Source: Demequina flava
Lineage (GTDB): Bacteria; Actinomycetota; Actinomycetes; Actinomycetales; Demequinaceae
Length of the DNA stretch: 64,000 bases
Direction: 5' to 3'
NCBI RefSeq assembly: GCF_000975035.1
Contig: NZ_BBRA01000002.1
Coordinates: 660,823-724,822 of the forward strand
Below the pieces are notes generated by a model. The model was given only the letters and a program-made list of their open reading frames with translations. It did no database searches and was not told where the DNA came from. Every line of letters starts with the position of its first letter. The first letter of the stretch is position 1. Position numbers and translations under genes: made by a program. This document shows positions 8,969-18,211 of the stretch, in pieces.

Positions 8969-10102
8969 TTAGACGGCGACGGCGGCAGGTACCGAGTCGA
9001 CGACATCGGTGGAGGGCTCCTCGATCCACTCCAGTCGCCGGCCGCTGTCTGCCGCGAAGAGGTGGACGTGCTCCACGTCTGCGGTGAGCGTGATCGGCGA
9101 GCCGAGCGCAACCCCGTCCTCGCGGGAGGCTCGCACCGCGACGCGCTCGGTGCCGACGCGGCACGTGACGTGGAGTTCGTTGCCGAGGTTCTCGACCATC
9201 TCCACGGTTCCGGTCAGCGACAGGCCCGTCGCCGCGAAGCGTGCGGTGACGCGGAGGTGTTCGGGCCGCACTCCCACGTAGGCAGCAAATTCGGGGACGT
9301 CTCCGACAAAGAGCGATCCCCCGACGCCCTCGCCGTGCAGCACGATCTGACCCTCGCGGGACTCGACCGTCGCCGGAACAAGATTCATGGGCGGGCTACC
9401 GATGAACTGCGCCACAAAGACCGAGGCCGGGCGGTCGTATACGTCCTCGGGGGTTCCGATCTGCTCGATGCGCCCGTCATTCATGACCGCGATACGCGTC
9501 GCCATCGTCATCGCCTCGACCTGGTCGTGAGTGACATACACGATCGTGGCGGCCAGACGGCGGTGGAGGGTTGTGAGCTCGTGTCGCGTCTGGACGCGCA
9601 ACTTGGCGTCGAGGTTGGACAGCGGCTCATCCATGAGGAAGGCCTTGGGCTCACGCACAAGCGCACGGCCTACGGCGACTCGTTGGCGCTGGCCACCGGA
9701 CAGCTGCTTGGGCTTGCGCTCGAGCAGGTGCTCAATTTCGAGGATGCGAGCCACTTCCTCAACACGCGCCGTGCGCTCCGTCTTGGCAACCTTGCGCGAC
9801 TTGAGGGGGAACTCAAGGTTGGCTCGCACGCTGAGGTGCGGGTAGAGCGCGTAGCTCTGAAAGACGAGAGCGATGTCGCGCTCTTTCGCGGACACGTCCG
9901 TGATGTCCTCGCCGTCGATCGCAATGGTTCCCGCGGTGGGCTCAAGGAGACCGGAGAGGATGCGCAAGAGCGTGGACTTGCCACATCCCGACGGCCCCAG
10001 CAGGGCGAGGAAGTCGCCGTCGTTCACGGTCAAGGTTGCGCTGTCGAGTGCGACAGTCTCGCCGAACTTCTTGGTCACGCCGGAGATCGCGATCTCAGCC
10101 AC
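8969..10102 (-). CDS. Sugar ABC transporter ATPase (UgpC/MsmK/MalK type)
   Basis: Energises the importer, 377 residues. Walker A GPSGCGKST 36-44, signature LSGGQRQRV 134-142, Walker B FLMDEP 155-160, then a C-terminal TOBE/OB regulatory domain (about 240-377) characteristic of carbohydrate importers. It starts with GTG at 10102 with GAAGGAG upstream. It is first in the operon, 74 bp before the binding-protein gene and directly downstream of the RpiR regulator gene. A dedicated ATPase in the operon is less usual for actinobacteria, which often share one MsiK protein. Confidence 0.92.
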   Translation of the reverse strand: MAEIAISGVTKKFGETVALDSATLTVNDGDFLALLGPSGCGKSTLLRILSGLLEPTAGTIAIDGEDITDVSAKERDIALVFQSYALYPHLSVRANLEFPLKSRKVAKTERTARVEEVARILEIEHLLERKPKQLSGGQRQRVAVGRALVREPKAFLMDEPLSNLDAKLRVQTRHELTTLHRRLAATIVYVTHDQVEAMTMATRIAVMNDGRIEQIGTPEDVYDRPASVFVAQFIGSPPMNLVPATVESREGQIVLHGEGVGGSLFVGDVPEFAAYVGVRPEHLRVTARFAATGLSLTGTVEMVENLGNELHVTCRVGTERVAVRASREDGVALGSPITLTADVEHVHLFAADSGRRLEWIEEPSTDVVDSVPAAVAV

Positions 10103-10147
10103 TGTTGCTCCTTCAGTCGGTATGGATCTCCTCGTTAGGAAATCCCG

Positions 10148-10218
10148 TTACCGATAAAGGTAAGGAGCCGTAATGAACATACGGTGACGCGTAATGGAAC
10201 GCGCGGCAACGTCACCGT
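10148..10218. promoter_or_regulatory. Inverted repeats in the sugar operon promoter region
   Basis: Two dyads lie between the RpiR regulator gene and the ATPase gene: TTACC (10148-10152) with GGTAA (10159-10163), and ACGGTGACG (10181-10189) with CGTCACCGT (10210-10218). They are the natural candidate sites for the adjacent RpiR regulator; the second could also form a transcript hairpin ending the regulator message. Confidence 0.5.
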
Positions 10219-10239
10219 GAAGGTCACGTGACAGCGAAA

Positions 10240-11142
10240 TCAGGCAGACGGAGCAGACTCCGGAGTGCCTTCGTTCGAGCCGACGCCACCGTCGACTGCC
10301 TCGGCAATGAATCGGAAAATCTCCGGCGAGAAGTCGTGCTCTCCCCCACGTGCGGACACCACACCATCGGCCAGTGCGGTGAGCACAACCATCTGTGCCG
10401 CCACAATGCCCGGCATCCCTACGGCCCAGTCCCTGACGGGCGGCCCTGCGATCAGAGCATGGGTGGCCATCTGAGCGAGCGGGGACCGCGCGTACCCCGT
10501 GAGAGACACGATTGCAGCACCCGAGCGCCGGGCGGCGTCGGCCGCCTCGATCGTCAGCGCATTGGTGCCGGAGTTAGACACGGCGATGCACACGTCACCC
10601 TCCCCCAGGCTGACGGCCGCCATGTGCTGGACCACAGCATCGGCCGGAGCCTCAACAGACCGGCCGTTCTGAATCAGCAAGAAGGCCCCCAACTGCGCGG
10701 CGGGCGCGGACCCACCATTGGCCGCGACGAGGACGCGGCGCGCGCCATGCACAGCCGACACCGCCGCCGCGAGCTCCGCGCGGTCGAGAGTAGACAGGGC
10801 TTGAGGCAAGTCCCCAACCGTAGTGTCGACGATGCGGTCCACCCCGGTGGCCTCCGAGGGCTCGCGCCCACCGACTGCGCCCGCCGCTGCGAGATCTCGC
10901 ACCAGCATCATCCGCAGGTTCTGGAATCCCACCAGGCCCAGGGACTTGAAGGTGCGCACGACCGTCGCGGGCGACGTGCTGGCGCGCTCAGCGACGTCTG
11001 CCGCGGACCCCTGCGACACAAACTCCGGGTCCGCCACGACGACCTCTGCGACCCGGCGCTCGGCCGGTACCAGCCCTGGCAAATGGGAAGAGATGAACCC
11101 GACAGTGCCACCCACGGGAACGTTGACTTGACCGCTATCCAT
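10240..11142 (-). CDS. MurR/RpiR-family transcriptional regulator
   Basis: Controls sugar or sugar-phosphate catabolism: an N-terminal RpiR-type helix-turn-helix (about 1-85, with AERRVAEVV and the recognition region STSPATVVRTFKSLG) and a C-terminal SIS sugar-phosphate isomerase fold (about 125-265, with VAVSNSGTNALT). 300 residues from the ATG at 11142. I chose this start because TAGACA lies exactly seven bases upstream, matching leaderless promoters elsewhere in the window; an upstream in-frame ATG at 11199 and TTG at 11235 lack ribosome-binding sites. It probably represses or activates the downstream sugar ABC operon in response to a phosphorylated ligand. Confidence 0.88.
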   Translation of the reverse strand: MDSGQVNVPVGGTVGFISSHLPGLVPAERRVAEVVVADPEFVSQGSAADVAERASTSPATVVRTFKSLGLVGFQNLRMMLVRDLAAAGAVGGREPSEATGVDRIVDTTVGDLPQALSTLDRAELAAAVSAVHGARRVLVAANGGSAPAAQLGAFLLIQNGRSVEAPADAVVQHMAAVSLGEGDVCIAVSNSGTNALTIEAADAARRSGAAIVSLTGYARSPLAQMATHALIAGPPVRDWAVGMPGIVAAQMVVLTALADGVVSARGGEHDFSPEIFRFIAEAVDGGVGSNEGTPESAPSA

Positions 11143-11325
11143 AGGCTCGTGTCTACCACTTGGCCACCTTGGCGCCTGCTCGTCTGACGCATCGTTCATC
11201 TTCTGTTTCGCTGATTTCACCCTCAGGAAACGCAAATTCGTCTCGGGCTAAGGTTTCTCCCCATACCTCCCGCACGTGCGCGGTGTTGAACTGACAGCGA
11301 CGGACCGCCATGCAGGGAGATGGCC

Positions 11326-12012
11326 ATGCTGACGACACGACTCACGATCGCAGGCGGCGCCACGATCGCGCTCACACTCCTGGCGGGCTGCTCCAGTAGC
11401 GACGGCACTGCCGAGAGCGCCGCGGACATTGGGGCCGGTGCCTCGGCAGCCGCGGAGGACATTGGCGAAGCCGTCGAGGAAGCGCTCGACGACGCCACGA
11501 CCGATGAAGACTCCGGCGGCTTCATGGAAGGTGACGGCGAGGAGGACGACGACGCGATGGCGGGCGAGTCCGGACCGGACACCGCAACCGTAGAAATCAA
11601 CGGCGAAACCTACAACTTCGCAATCCCCGAGGGCCACGACGGCTTGGACGCGCAATGCCTCGCGCTCGATGGGTCGTTCCAAGGCGTCATGCCGTTCGAA
11701 GGCTCCGACGACCCGGATACATACTTCTCCTTCGCACTCGTCGACTGGGACGCCGTGTCGGACGCGGAGGCCCATAACGACCCATCCATGAATCTGGCCC
11801 TGCCCGACGGCACCGAGTGGGTCGCGGGCGAGCAAGCAACCTGGTTTGGCCTGGACCCGGCAAACGTTCCTGTTGACCTGGTCCCGTCCTTCGACGACGC
11901 GGGCGCCTATGCGTCCGGAACCATCACGTTGCAAATGGTGCCCGAGCTGACCGATCTGGACGCCGAGGACGTCTTTGCAGATGCAACCGTCGAAATGGCC
12001 TGCCTGCGCTGA
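11326..12012 (+). CDS. Hypothetical lipoprotein, acidic
   Basis: A secreted, lipid-anchored protein of 228 residues with no family I can name. The signal peptide ends in LLAGC followed by SSSDGT; a very acidic Ala/Glu/Asp-rich linker (about 25-80) is followed by a compact domain with two or three cysteines. The start at 11326 fits AGGGAG at 11314-11319; the ATG at 11320 abuts that site and is too close. It stands alone, divergent from the RpiR regulator and ahead of the LuxR regulator. Confidence 0.82.
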   Translation: MLTTRLTIAGGATIALTLLAGCSSSDGTAESAADIGAGASAAAEDIGEAVEEALDDATTDEDSGGFMEGDGEEDDDAMAGESGPDTATVEINGETYNFAIPEGHDGLDAQCLALDGSFQGVMPFEGSDDPDTYFSFALVDWDAVSDAEAHNDPSMNLALPDGTEWVAGEQATWFGLDPANVPVDLVPSFDDAGAYASGTITLQMVPELTDLDAEDVFADATVEMACLR

Positions 12013-12046
12013 TAACACACCTACGTTCATCTCTCCCGCTGAGGGA

Positions 12047-12091
12047 GGCTCGGATAGCGTGCCCATGAGGGGTGGGCGCGCTGTCCGAGCC
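12047..12091 (+). terminator. Stem-loop terminator after the lipoprotein gene
   Basis: GGCTCGGATAGCG (12047-12059) pairs with CGCTGTCCGAGCC (12079-12091): 13 pairs with one G-U, and a 19-nt loop. A small CTCCC/GGGAG hairpin (12033-12047) abuts it. Confidence 0.6.
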
Positions 12092-12129
12092 TGTCGCGCG
12101 CCCGCTCGCGTCTGGCTGGAGGTGGCGCG

Positions 12130-14913
12130 GTGGACATCGTGGGACGCGATGCGGAGGTGGATCACTTCCGCGCGGCCCTGGCCGCCGCACGCGAAGCACG
12201 CGGTTCCACAGTCGTGATCACCGGCGAGGCCGGCATGGGCAAGTCCGCGCTCGTCGAGGCATGCTCCGGGATTGCCCACGCATCAGGCTTCACAGTCCTC
12301 ACCGGCCACTGCCTGCCCCTTCACGATGTGCCGTTTGGCGGGTTAGCCGATGCGCTCCGTCCCCTGGCCGCAGGTTCCGCAGATGCGGCGGGAGACCTGG
12401 GATGGCTCGTCCGGTCTGGGCATAGGGCCGATGCTCGCTCACCTCGCGCACCCGTCGATGCCATTGTGGTGGCCGGCAGCGCGGCTCGCCTGCTGCGGGA
12501 GGGCACGGCGCCGCGTGAGGCGGTGATCGTCGTCGAGGATGCGCACTGGGCGGATGCATCCACGGTTGATGCGCTTCTCGCGCTCGCGCGTGACCTCCGT
12601 CACGACCCCGTCGTGATCGTTGCAACAGTGCGCACACCGTCCTCCGACAGTGCCGCCTCCCACCTGAGCAACCTGTTGAGAGTCCCGGGGTCACGCCACC
12701 TGGCGCTGGGACCGCTGGAGTCCGATGCCCTCGAGGGTTTGCTCAAAAGTTCCATGCCACATGCATCACCGGCCAACCGCGCGGCGGCGCTGGAGCGGTC
12801 CGGCGGGAACCCGCTGTTCGCCCAAGAGCTAGCGGCCCACCTCCACTCGGAGTCTCCGGGATTGCCAGACCAGGTAAGTGACACCTTCGCCCCCGCAATC
12901 CAGACATTGCCGGACGCGGCGCGCGCGGTCGTGGTGATCTGCGCGCTTGCCGGCGGAACCATCACCCACGATTTCCTGGCCCAAGCGGCGGGCACGCCGA
13001 GTACGGAACTACAGGCGAGCATCGGCGCTGCACTGCAGTCACGCGTGCTCGTCAAGCGGGCCAATGGCCGCCGGTACAGCCTCCGGCATCCCCTCATGGC
13101 GGAGTTCCTCGTGGAAGCGACCCCGTATGACGAAGCGCGATTCATTCACCGGACGCTGGCCAACCTCCTTGACGAGGATCCTTCGCTCGCGCTTCACAGC
13201 GCCCCCGAAGAGATCGCCCATCACTGGATCAGCGCCGGCGACGTGGACCGGGGCGCTGCGGCATCCGTCGCTGCGGCTCGGGACGCGCAGCGGCTTGGCG
13301 CACAGGGCGCCGCCGCACACCACCTGGAACGAGCCGTGGAGTTGGCCGAGTCCGCGCAGGCCACCTCCACGCCACCGTTAGGCGACTTGCTGAGCGATCT
13401 GGCGATGAGCGCCGAACTCGCCGGCCGCAATAGTGATGCCGCTCACTATGCACGCCGAGCCGTCGATGCTCCTGCCGACTCCGATGAGGTCCGAGCGCTC
13501 CGAATCCTGGTGCTCGCTGAGATCTTGCGGCGCAACCCGTGGGCGGGCTCCGCTCAGCAGGCGGCGAGTCTTGTCGATGACGCTGCGGAGCTGATCTCTG
13601 ACGGCACGCCGCAGGCAACTGCCCGCCTTGGCCTCGCACGCACATGGCCCTGGGATACCCACCCGGAGGCGGTCGCGGCCGCATCACAGGACGCCCTCGC
13701 CGCGGCTGAGGCAGCTCAGTCTCCAGCGGCAATGTGCCAGGCGCTCGCCCAGACCGGGGCAGCGCTGGGCATGCTCGGTGATCACGCGGAGGGACTCAAG
13801 CGGCTGCGGAGTGCGCACGACTTGGCTCAGGCCGCCGGCTTCCGTGTGGGCGTCCACTCCGTCCGCATCCCCACCGCGGCGATGCAGACCTACACCGGAG
13901 ATGTGAACGGCGGCGCGGATGCGGCCATCGCCGCACTGGCGGAGCTGCGTGGAGTCTCCGATGAGGCGCTCTTCCGCGAGGCCCTGACGGGTTTCGCGGT
14001 CCAGGCATTGTTCCTCGCCGGGCGCTGGGATGAGGCCGAGGACGCTACGACCGACGCCACCGGCGACGGGCTCTACACGACGTGGCTGCTCATTTGGCGG
14101 GCCCGCCTCGCTGCGTTCCGCGGGGACGCCGCGCTCGCAACAAGCGCCCTGGAGATGGCAGCCGAACGCGGAGCGCGTCGCACCGTGTCCTGCATGACAA
14201 CGCAGCTGTGGCGCGACCTGCTCACGGATTCCACACGCACCCCCGATCTGGCTGCGGTATCCCGCGCGGCACGCGACCCGTGGGCAGGGCACGCGGGCGC
14301 CGTGAACGAACTCATCTTCGTCTCAATCGCGCAGACGGCCGCAAGCCCCCTGGGGTCCGTCCGCAAGGCCGCCGCGACGTTGGTGCCGCTACTGCGGGGC
14401 AACCCCGGTGGCGTACCAGAGGCCGATGCTTGGGCCGCATCCGCGTGCGCTTACGCCGCGATGGCGGGCGTGGCGCACGAGGACCCACGCCAGGCCTGGA
14501 GGGACGCCTTGGCAATGTGGGAGCCCCTGGACGGGTGGCGTCACGTCACGGCGTTCTTGTCGATCAGGCTGGCTGAAGCACTCAGTGGAGGTAGTGAAGC
14601 GCGTGCGCTCCTGGATGATGCCGCGGACACTGCCAAGGAGCTCGGCTCTCCCCCGCTCGAGCGCTTGGCGCGCTCCGCAGCCGTCCACACCTCAATTGTC
14701 TTGCCGCCCCAACCCGACGCTCCGCGCGAGCGTCTCACGCCGCGCGAGGACCAAGTGTTGGGCCTGGTAGCTCAGGGCCTGTCCAATCGGCTGATCAGCC
14801 GAGAGCTCGGGATCAGCGAGAAGACCGTGTCCGTGCACGTCTCCAACGTCCTCAGGAAGTTAGGAGTCGCGTCGCGCACGGAGGCGGCGCTGCTCGCCTC
14901 ACGCGAGCGATAA
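12130..14913 (+). CDS. LuxR-family regulator of the LAL/MalT type
   Basis: Large signal-responsive activator of 927 residues. An AAA/STAND ATPase lies at the N-terminus with Walker A GEAGMGKS (32-39) and a Walker B-like VVEDAHWAD (about 135). A long alpha-helical TPR-like region follows (about 340-850), then a C-terminal LuxR helix-turn-helix (about 866-927) with [15 protein letters not shown] and [17 protein letters not shown]. The GTG start at 12130 has GGAGGT eight bases upstream. Such proteins usually govern a catabolic or secondary-metabolism operon; none is obviously attached here. Confidence 0.92.
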   Translation: MDIVGRDAEVDHFRAALAAAREARGSTVVITGEAGMGKSALVEACSGIAHASGFTVLTGHCLPLHDVPFGGLADALRPLAAGSADAAGDLGWLVRSGHRADARSPRAPVDAIVVAGSAARLLREGTAPREAVIVVEDAHWADASTVDALLALARDLRHDPVVIVATVRTPSSDSAASHLSNLLRVPGSRHLALGPLESDALEGLLKSSMPHASPANRAAALERSGGNPLFAQELAAHLHSESPGLPDQVSDTFAPAIQTLPDAARAVVVICALAGGTITHDFLAQAAGTPSTELQASIGAALQSRVLVKRANGRRYSLRHPLMAEFLVEATPYDEARFIHRTLANLLDEDPSLALHSAPEEIAHHWISAGDVDRGAAASVAAARDAQRLGAQGAAAHHLERAVELAESAQATSTPPLGDLLSDLAMSAELAGRNSDAAHYARRAVDAPADSDEVRALRILVLAEILRRNPWAGSAQQAASLVDDAAELISDGTPQATARLGLARTWPWDTHPEAVAAASQDALAAAEAAQSPAAMCQALAQTGAALGMLGDHAEGLKRLRSAHDLAQAAGFRVGVHSVRIPTAAMQTYTGDVNGGADAAIAALAELRGVSDEALFREALTGFAVQALFLAGRWDEAEDATTDATGDGLYTTWLLIWRARLAAFRGDAALATSALEMAAERGARRTVSCMTTQLWRDLLTDSTRTPDLAAVSRAARDPWAGHAGAVNELIFVSIAQTAASPLGSVRKAAATLVPLLRGNPGGVPEADAWAASACAYAAMAGVAHEDPRQAWRDALAMWEPLDGWRHVTAFLSIRLAEALSGGSEARALLDDAADTAKELGSPPLERLARSAAVHTSIVLPPQPDAPRERLTPREDQVLGLVAQGLSNRLISRELGISEKTVSVHVSNVLRKLGVASRTEAALLASRER

Positions 14914-14926
14914 AGAGTGCGGACCT

Positions 14927-15574
14927 CTACGTCTGCTGAACGCGCTCCGTCTTCGTGAGCGTCTCGCGCAGTTCGTCGGCGTTCATCCGTGGACCATAGC
15001 CGGGGGTGTCACGCTCAATGCGCCAGCTCTCCGACAGGCCGCCCATGTCCACGGCGTCGTAGCCAAGCGTGTCCAGGAAGATTCTCGCGATGTCCTTCGC
15101 GCCCGGGTCTGAACCCGCGATCGCGAGCGCACGCCGGTCCTCGGTGCCTGCTGGCAGTCCGTCGGTGGGGATCTGCGCGGCGTAGATGTGGTTGAACGCC
15201 TTCACGACGTGCGAGTGCGGGAGGTGCTTCTGCAAGAGCTCGGATGTTGTCATGAGGTTGGCGTCGAGGTCCGCAATACGGCCGTCGCGCTCTGGGTAGT
15301 AGTTGTTCGCGTCCAACACGACCGTGTCCTCAAGCGGCTCCTTGGGAAGGGACTCGATGGCATGGAGCGGGATCGCGACCAGCACGAAGTCGCCGGTACG
15401 CGCTGCCTCGTCGACAGTGCCAGCCTTGGCCTTGTCGCCCAGTTCCTCGATGAGACCCTTCAAGGTCTCAGGCCCACGCGAGTTCGCGATGACCACGTCG
15501 TGACCGGCAGCAACAGCCGCCCGCGCCACATTGGTTCCGATGTTGCCTGCGCCAATAATGCCTACTGTGCTCAT
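14927..15574 (-). CDS. NADPH-dependent F420 reductase-like oxidoreductase (COG2085)
   Basis: A 215-residue Rossmann-fold enzyme. The N-terminal GIIGAGNIGTNVA dinucleotide motif is followed by ANSRGPETL, which favours binding of the NADP phosphate. The family includes F420H2:NADP oxidoreductases and many predicted reductases; this one cannot be assigned a substrate. It is convergent with the LuxR-type gene (13-bp gap) and divergent from the methyltransferase gene, so it forms the left border of the accessory island. Confidence 0.85.
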   Translation of the reverse strand: MSTVGIIGAGNIGTNVARAAVAAGHDVVIANSRGPETLKGLIEELGDKAKAGTVDEAARTGDFVLVAIPLHAIESLPKEPLEDTVVLDANNYYPERDGRIADLDANLMTTSELLQKHLPHSHVVKAFNHIYAAQIPTDGLPAGTEDRRALAIAGSDPGAKDIARIFLDTLGYDAVDMGGLSESWRIERDTPGYGPRMNADELRETLTKTERVQQT

Positions 15575-15722
15575 GTGGGCGGAACGTGTGGGGTGGGGTC
15601 AGGTATTCCTGCCGCACAGTGTCACAGGTCCGTGGTGGGATCAGACCCGTGCCTCACGAGAACTACACCGCACGGGTTGCCACAAGTTCCTGCTCCGGCG
15701 GCCAGCGGGTCGCAACATCAAC

Positions 15723-15735
15723 TAAGCTGTACGCC
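15723..15735 (+). promoter_or_regulatory. Leaderless promoter of the methyltransferase gene
   Basis: TAAGCT (15723-15728) fits a TAnnnT -10 box and stands exactly seven bases before the ATG, which would place the RNA start on the start codon. No Shine-Dalgarno sequence precedes the ATG, consistent with a leaderless message. Confidence 0.55.
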
Positions 15736-17145
15736 ATGCCTACCCCTGCCGACGAAGGATTCGAGTACATCGATCTCTTTGCGGGCATCGGAGGCTTCCA
15801 TGCGATGCTGAAGCACGCAAATGGGAAGTGCGTCTACGTGTCCGAAATCGACGACAACGCGAGCGCGACGTATTTCAGTAACTGGGTCGAGCCTCTGTCC
15901 GCAGACGACCGTCCAGTCCTCAATCGTGACATCACCACAGCAGCGCCCGAGGACGAGACTGTCCCGATCGAGGTCCCTGCGCACGACGTGCTCGCTGCGG
16001 GCTTCCCGTGCCAGCCGTTCTCCAAATCAGGTGCCCAACGCGGAATGGACGAGACTCGCGGAACGCTGTTCTTCAACATCGCGCGCGTGCTGAAGGAGCG
16101 CCGGCCCGCAATCGTCATGCTCGAGAATGTCCGGAACATAGCGGGCCCCAGGCACCGCTATGAATGGCTGACCATCATTCGCACTCTTCGAGAACTCGGC
16201 TACCGGGTGTCCGATCGCCCAACGGTGTTTTCACCGCACCTCCTTCCACCAAAGCGCGGCGGAACCCCACAGATTAGAGACCGTGTCTTCATCCTCGGCA
16301 CCTACATCGGTGCGGACAGAGTTGAGCAGGAACTCGCCGCTGGGGCGGCACCTGATCCAGTCGTCAAGCGCGCGCCCGTCGATGACTGGACCCCGGACAT
16401 GTGGAGAGCGGAGTGGATTCTGGACTCAGACGACTCGATTAGCAACCTGGGGGACTACGAGCTCTCAGAGATGGAGAAGACTTGGGTGAACGCCTGGGAC
16501 GACCTGATACATCGATTCCGTGCCGCTACAGGAACCAAGTTGCCAGGCTTCCCGCTCTGGAGCGCCGAGTGGCGTCGCGAGTCAACGGTTAGCGCTGAGG
16601 AACTAGATGCGCTTCCAGCGTGGAAGAGGAAAATTGTTCTCAAGAACATCAAGTTCTACGAGCACCATCATGCACTCATCGACTCGTGGCTCGCTGACCA
16701 TCCTGAGTTCGCCGACTTTCCAAACTCTCGCAAGAAATTGGAGTGGCAGGCCCGCGAACTGGAGTCGCTTTGGAACACTGTCATGCACTTCCGTCCGTCC
16801 GGCATCCGAGCAAAGCCTCCCACATACCTACCGGCACTAGTTGCTATCACCCAGACGTCGATTTACGGACCACGTCAACGGCGCTTGACTCCACACGAAG
16901 CCGCTCGACTTCAGGGCCTGCCCCGAAAGTTCAGCTTCGGAATTCAACGCGATGCTGCGTCATACAAACAGGCTGGTAACGGCGTCGCGGTTGGGGCGGC
17001 TTGGCACGTTTTCCGTGAGCACGTCATGCGAGACAAAGCGGATCTACCTTTGTCACTTGTGACGGCAGTTGAGCGCGCTGAACTGGCACCGCCGGTCGCG
17101 GTGTCGGCCCCACCCTCACTTAGGCCGAATTCCGATTCTGCCTGA
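15736..17145 (+). CDS. DNA (cytosine-5-)-methyltransferase
   Basis: Transfers methyl groups to C5 of cytosine in a specific DNA sequence. 469 residues, with the family motifs in order: FAGIGG (15-20, AdoMet binding), GFPCQPFS with catalytic C92, LENV (129-132), QIRDRVF (179-185) and GNG (414-416). Some 200 residues separate motifs VIII and IX and should hold the target-recognition region, including FPLWSAEW. The open frame extends upstream to 15586, but the conserved N-terminus and a leaderless promoter fix the ATG at 15736. It ends in a 26-base overlap with the opposing DUF4420 nuclease gene. I infer that it is the modification partner of the island. The target sequence is unknown. Confidence 0.95.
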   Translation: MPTPADEGFEYIDLFAGIGGFHAMLKHANGKCVYVSEIDDNASATYFSNWVEPLSADDRPVLNRDITTAAPEDETVPIEVPAHDVLAAGFPCQPFSKSGAQRGMDETRGTLFFNIARVLKERRPAIVMLENVRNIAGPRHRYEWLTIIRTLRELGYRVSDRPTVFSPHLLPPKRGGTPQIRDRVFILGTYIGADRVEQELAAGAAPDPVVKRAPVDDWTPDMWRAEWILDSDDSISNLGDYELSEMEKTWVNAWDDLIHRFRAATGTKLPGFPLWSAEWRRESTVSAEELDALPAWKRKIVLKNIKFYEHHHALIDSWLADHPEFADFPNSRKKLEWQARELESLWNTVMHFRPSGIRAKPPTYLPALVAITQTSIYGPRQRRLTPHEAARLQGLPRKFSFGIQRDAASYKQAGNGVAVGAAWHVFREHVMRDKADLPLSLVTAVERAELAPPVAVSAPPSLRPNSDSA

Positions 17146-18211
17146 ACAAGCCAAGAACCTTGCTTGCGGCCGACTCGAGGTCTGTAAGCGGATTGAGGTC
17201 GCCGTCGATCTGATCTGGTAGCGAGATCCTGAAACTGAGCGAGTCCAGGTCGAGGTGGACATAGTTGACAAGGTCCTGCGAAGAAGGCAACTCAATCCTG
17301 GGATCGGCAAGCTCGTAGAGCCGCTCGAACGTCGTGTAAAAGGGTCGCTTCCATTCGGCCGAACTCATGGTCGGCGCGTCTGAATTTTGGAGATCTCCGT
17401 ACCCAGCCACGGCGGTCTCGAATAGTTGCCTATCCGTCGCATGATCCAACATTGCCCGGATGCTCTCGATTATTCCGGGAAGCGAGTCCCCGTACGTCGC
17501 GTCGAGGTCTAGCCATTTCAGGCCCACACTGAGCAGAAAGAGATCGGTTTCTGGCACCGAGTCGACGGAGACCCCGCACTCGATTTGGGCGATGCCGTTG
17601 ATGTGGTGCCTACTCGCAGCACCTGTCGTCGTCTTGACTTCTACCCCGACGGAATCCAACTGAAAGTCGCGGGTTGTGCGACCTGACCCCATCCATGCCG
17701 CCGCAATGAACCCCCGCTCCTCGGGTGCCGCACCCCGGAGAAGCGCACGCAGGAACAGCAGTTCCCCCGCGAGCCCGAGAACGAACGGGCTACCGGCGTG
17801 TGATTCCTCAAAGGCCAACGCGATAAGCGGTTCGATATCCGCGTACGCCTGCTGGACATTATCGTTGATCCCTGCGGCGAGCAGCTCAGCCGAAATGAAA
17901 GCCGCGACGCGGTCGAAGTGCGGAGCATTGGGGAGCCTGATACGACTTGCGCGCACTACGCCTCCGGTGTTGGATGACCAATCACCGTGCTCTCTTGCCG
18001 CTTGCACCACCCGGCTCTTCCCGTGCAGTGGCGGACCCGCCAAAAAGAGCTCGACACGACCGCCCGAGTCACGCGATAGGCCGAGTTTGTGGTCGTTGTC
18101 GACCCACTGAACCACACGCGAGCGATCGTCACTCGCGACTGTGAGTCCATCGACCTGCTCACGAAGCCACTCGTACTGGGGATCAAGTGCGTATTCGCTC
18201 ATGTCAGCCAC
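17120..18211 (-). CDS. PD-(D/E)XK nuclease-like protein, DUF4420 family
   Basis: Likely DNA-cleaving subunit, 363 residues. The C-terminal half has a PD-(D/E)XK core: E150 in GLAGELLFL, D182 in TTRDF, and E191-x-K193 in VEVKTT. The N-terminal VELFLAGPPL and LPNAPHFDRVAAFISAEL stretches fit DUF4420. GTG at 18211 is preferred because AGAGGA lies about eight bases upstream; the gene then overlaps the end of the Z1 gene by eight bases. DUF4420 genes are known partners of Z1 helicase-like and cytosine methyltransferase genes in restriction-modification loci. It is the last gene of the DUF262-Z1-DUF4420 operon and runs into the methyltransferase gene tail to tail. Confidence 0.88.
   Translation of the reverse strand: MADMSEYALDPQYEWLREQVDGLTVASDDRSRVVQWVDNDHKLGLSRDSGGRVELFLAGPPLHGKSRVVQAAREHGDWSSNTGGVVRASRIRLPNAPHFDRVAAFISAELLAAGINDNVQQAYADIEPLIALAFEESHAGSPFVLGLAGELLFLRALLRGAAPEERGFIAAAWMGSGRTTRDFQLDSVGVEVKTTTGAASRHHINGIAQIECGVSVDSVPETDLFLLSVGLKWLDLDATYGDSLPGIIESIRAMLDHATDRQLFETAVAGYGDLQNSDAPTMSSAEWKRPFYTTFERLYELADPRIELPSSQDLVNYVHLDLDSLSFRISLPDQIDGDLNPLTDLESAASKVLGLFRQNRNSA

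Noticed and set aside
18017..18037. P-loop-like GPPLHGKS at residues 59-66 of the DUF4420 protein
   Set aside because: It falls in the normal DUF4420 N-terminal strand pattern (VELFLAGPPL) and lacks any Walker B partner; coincidental.
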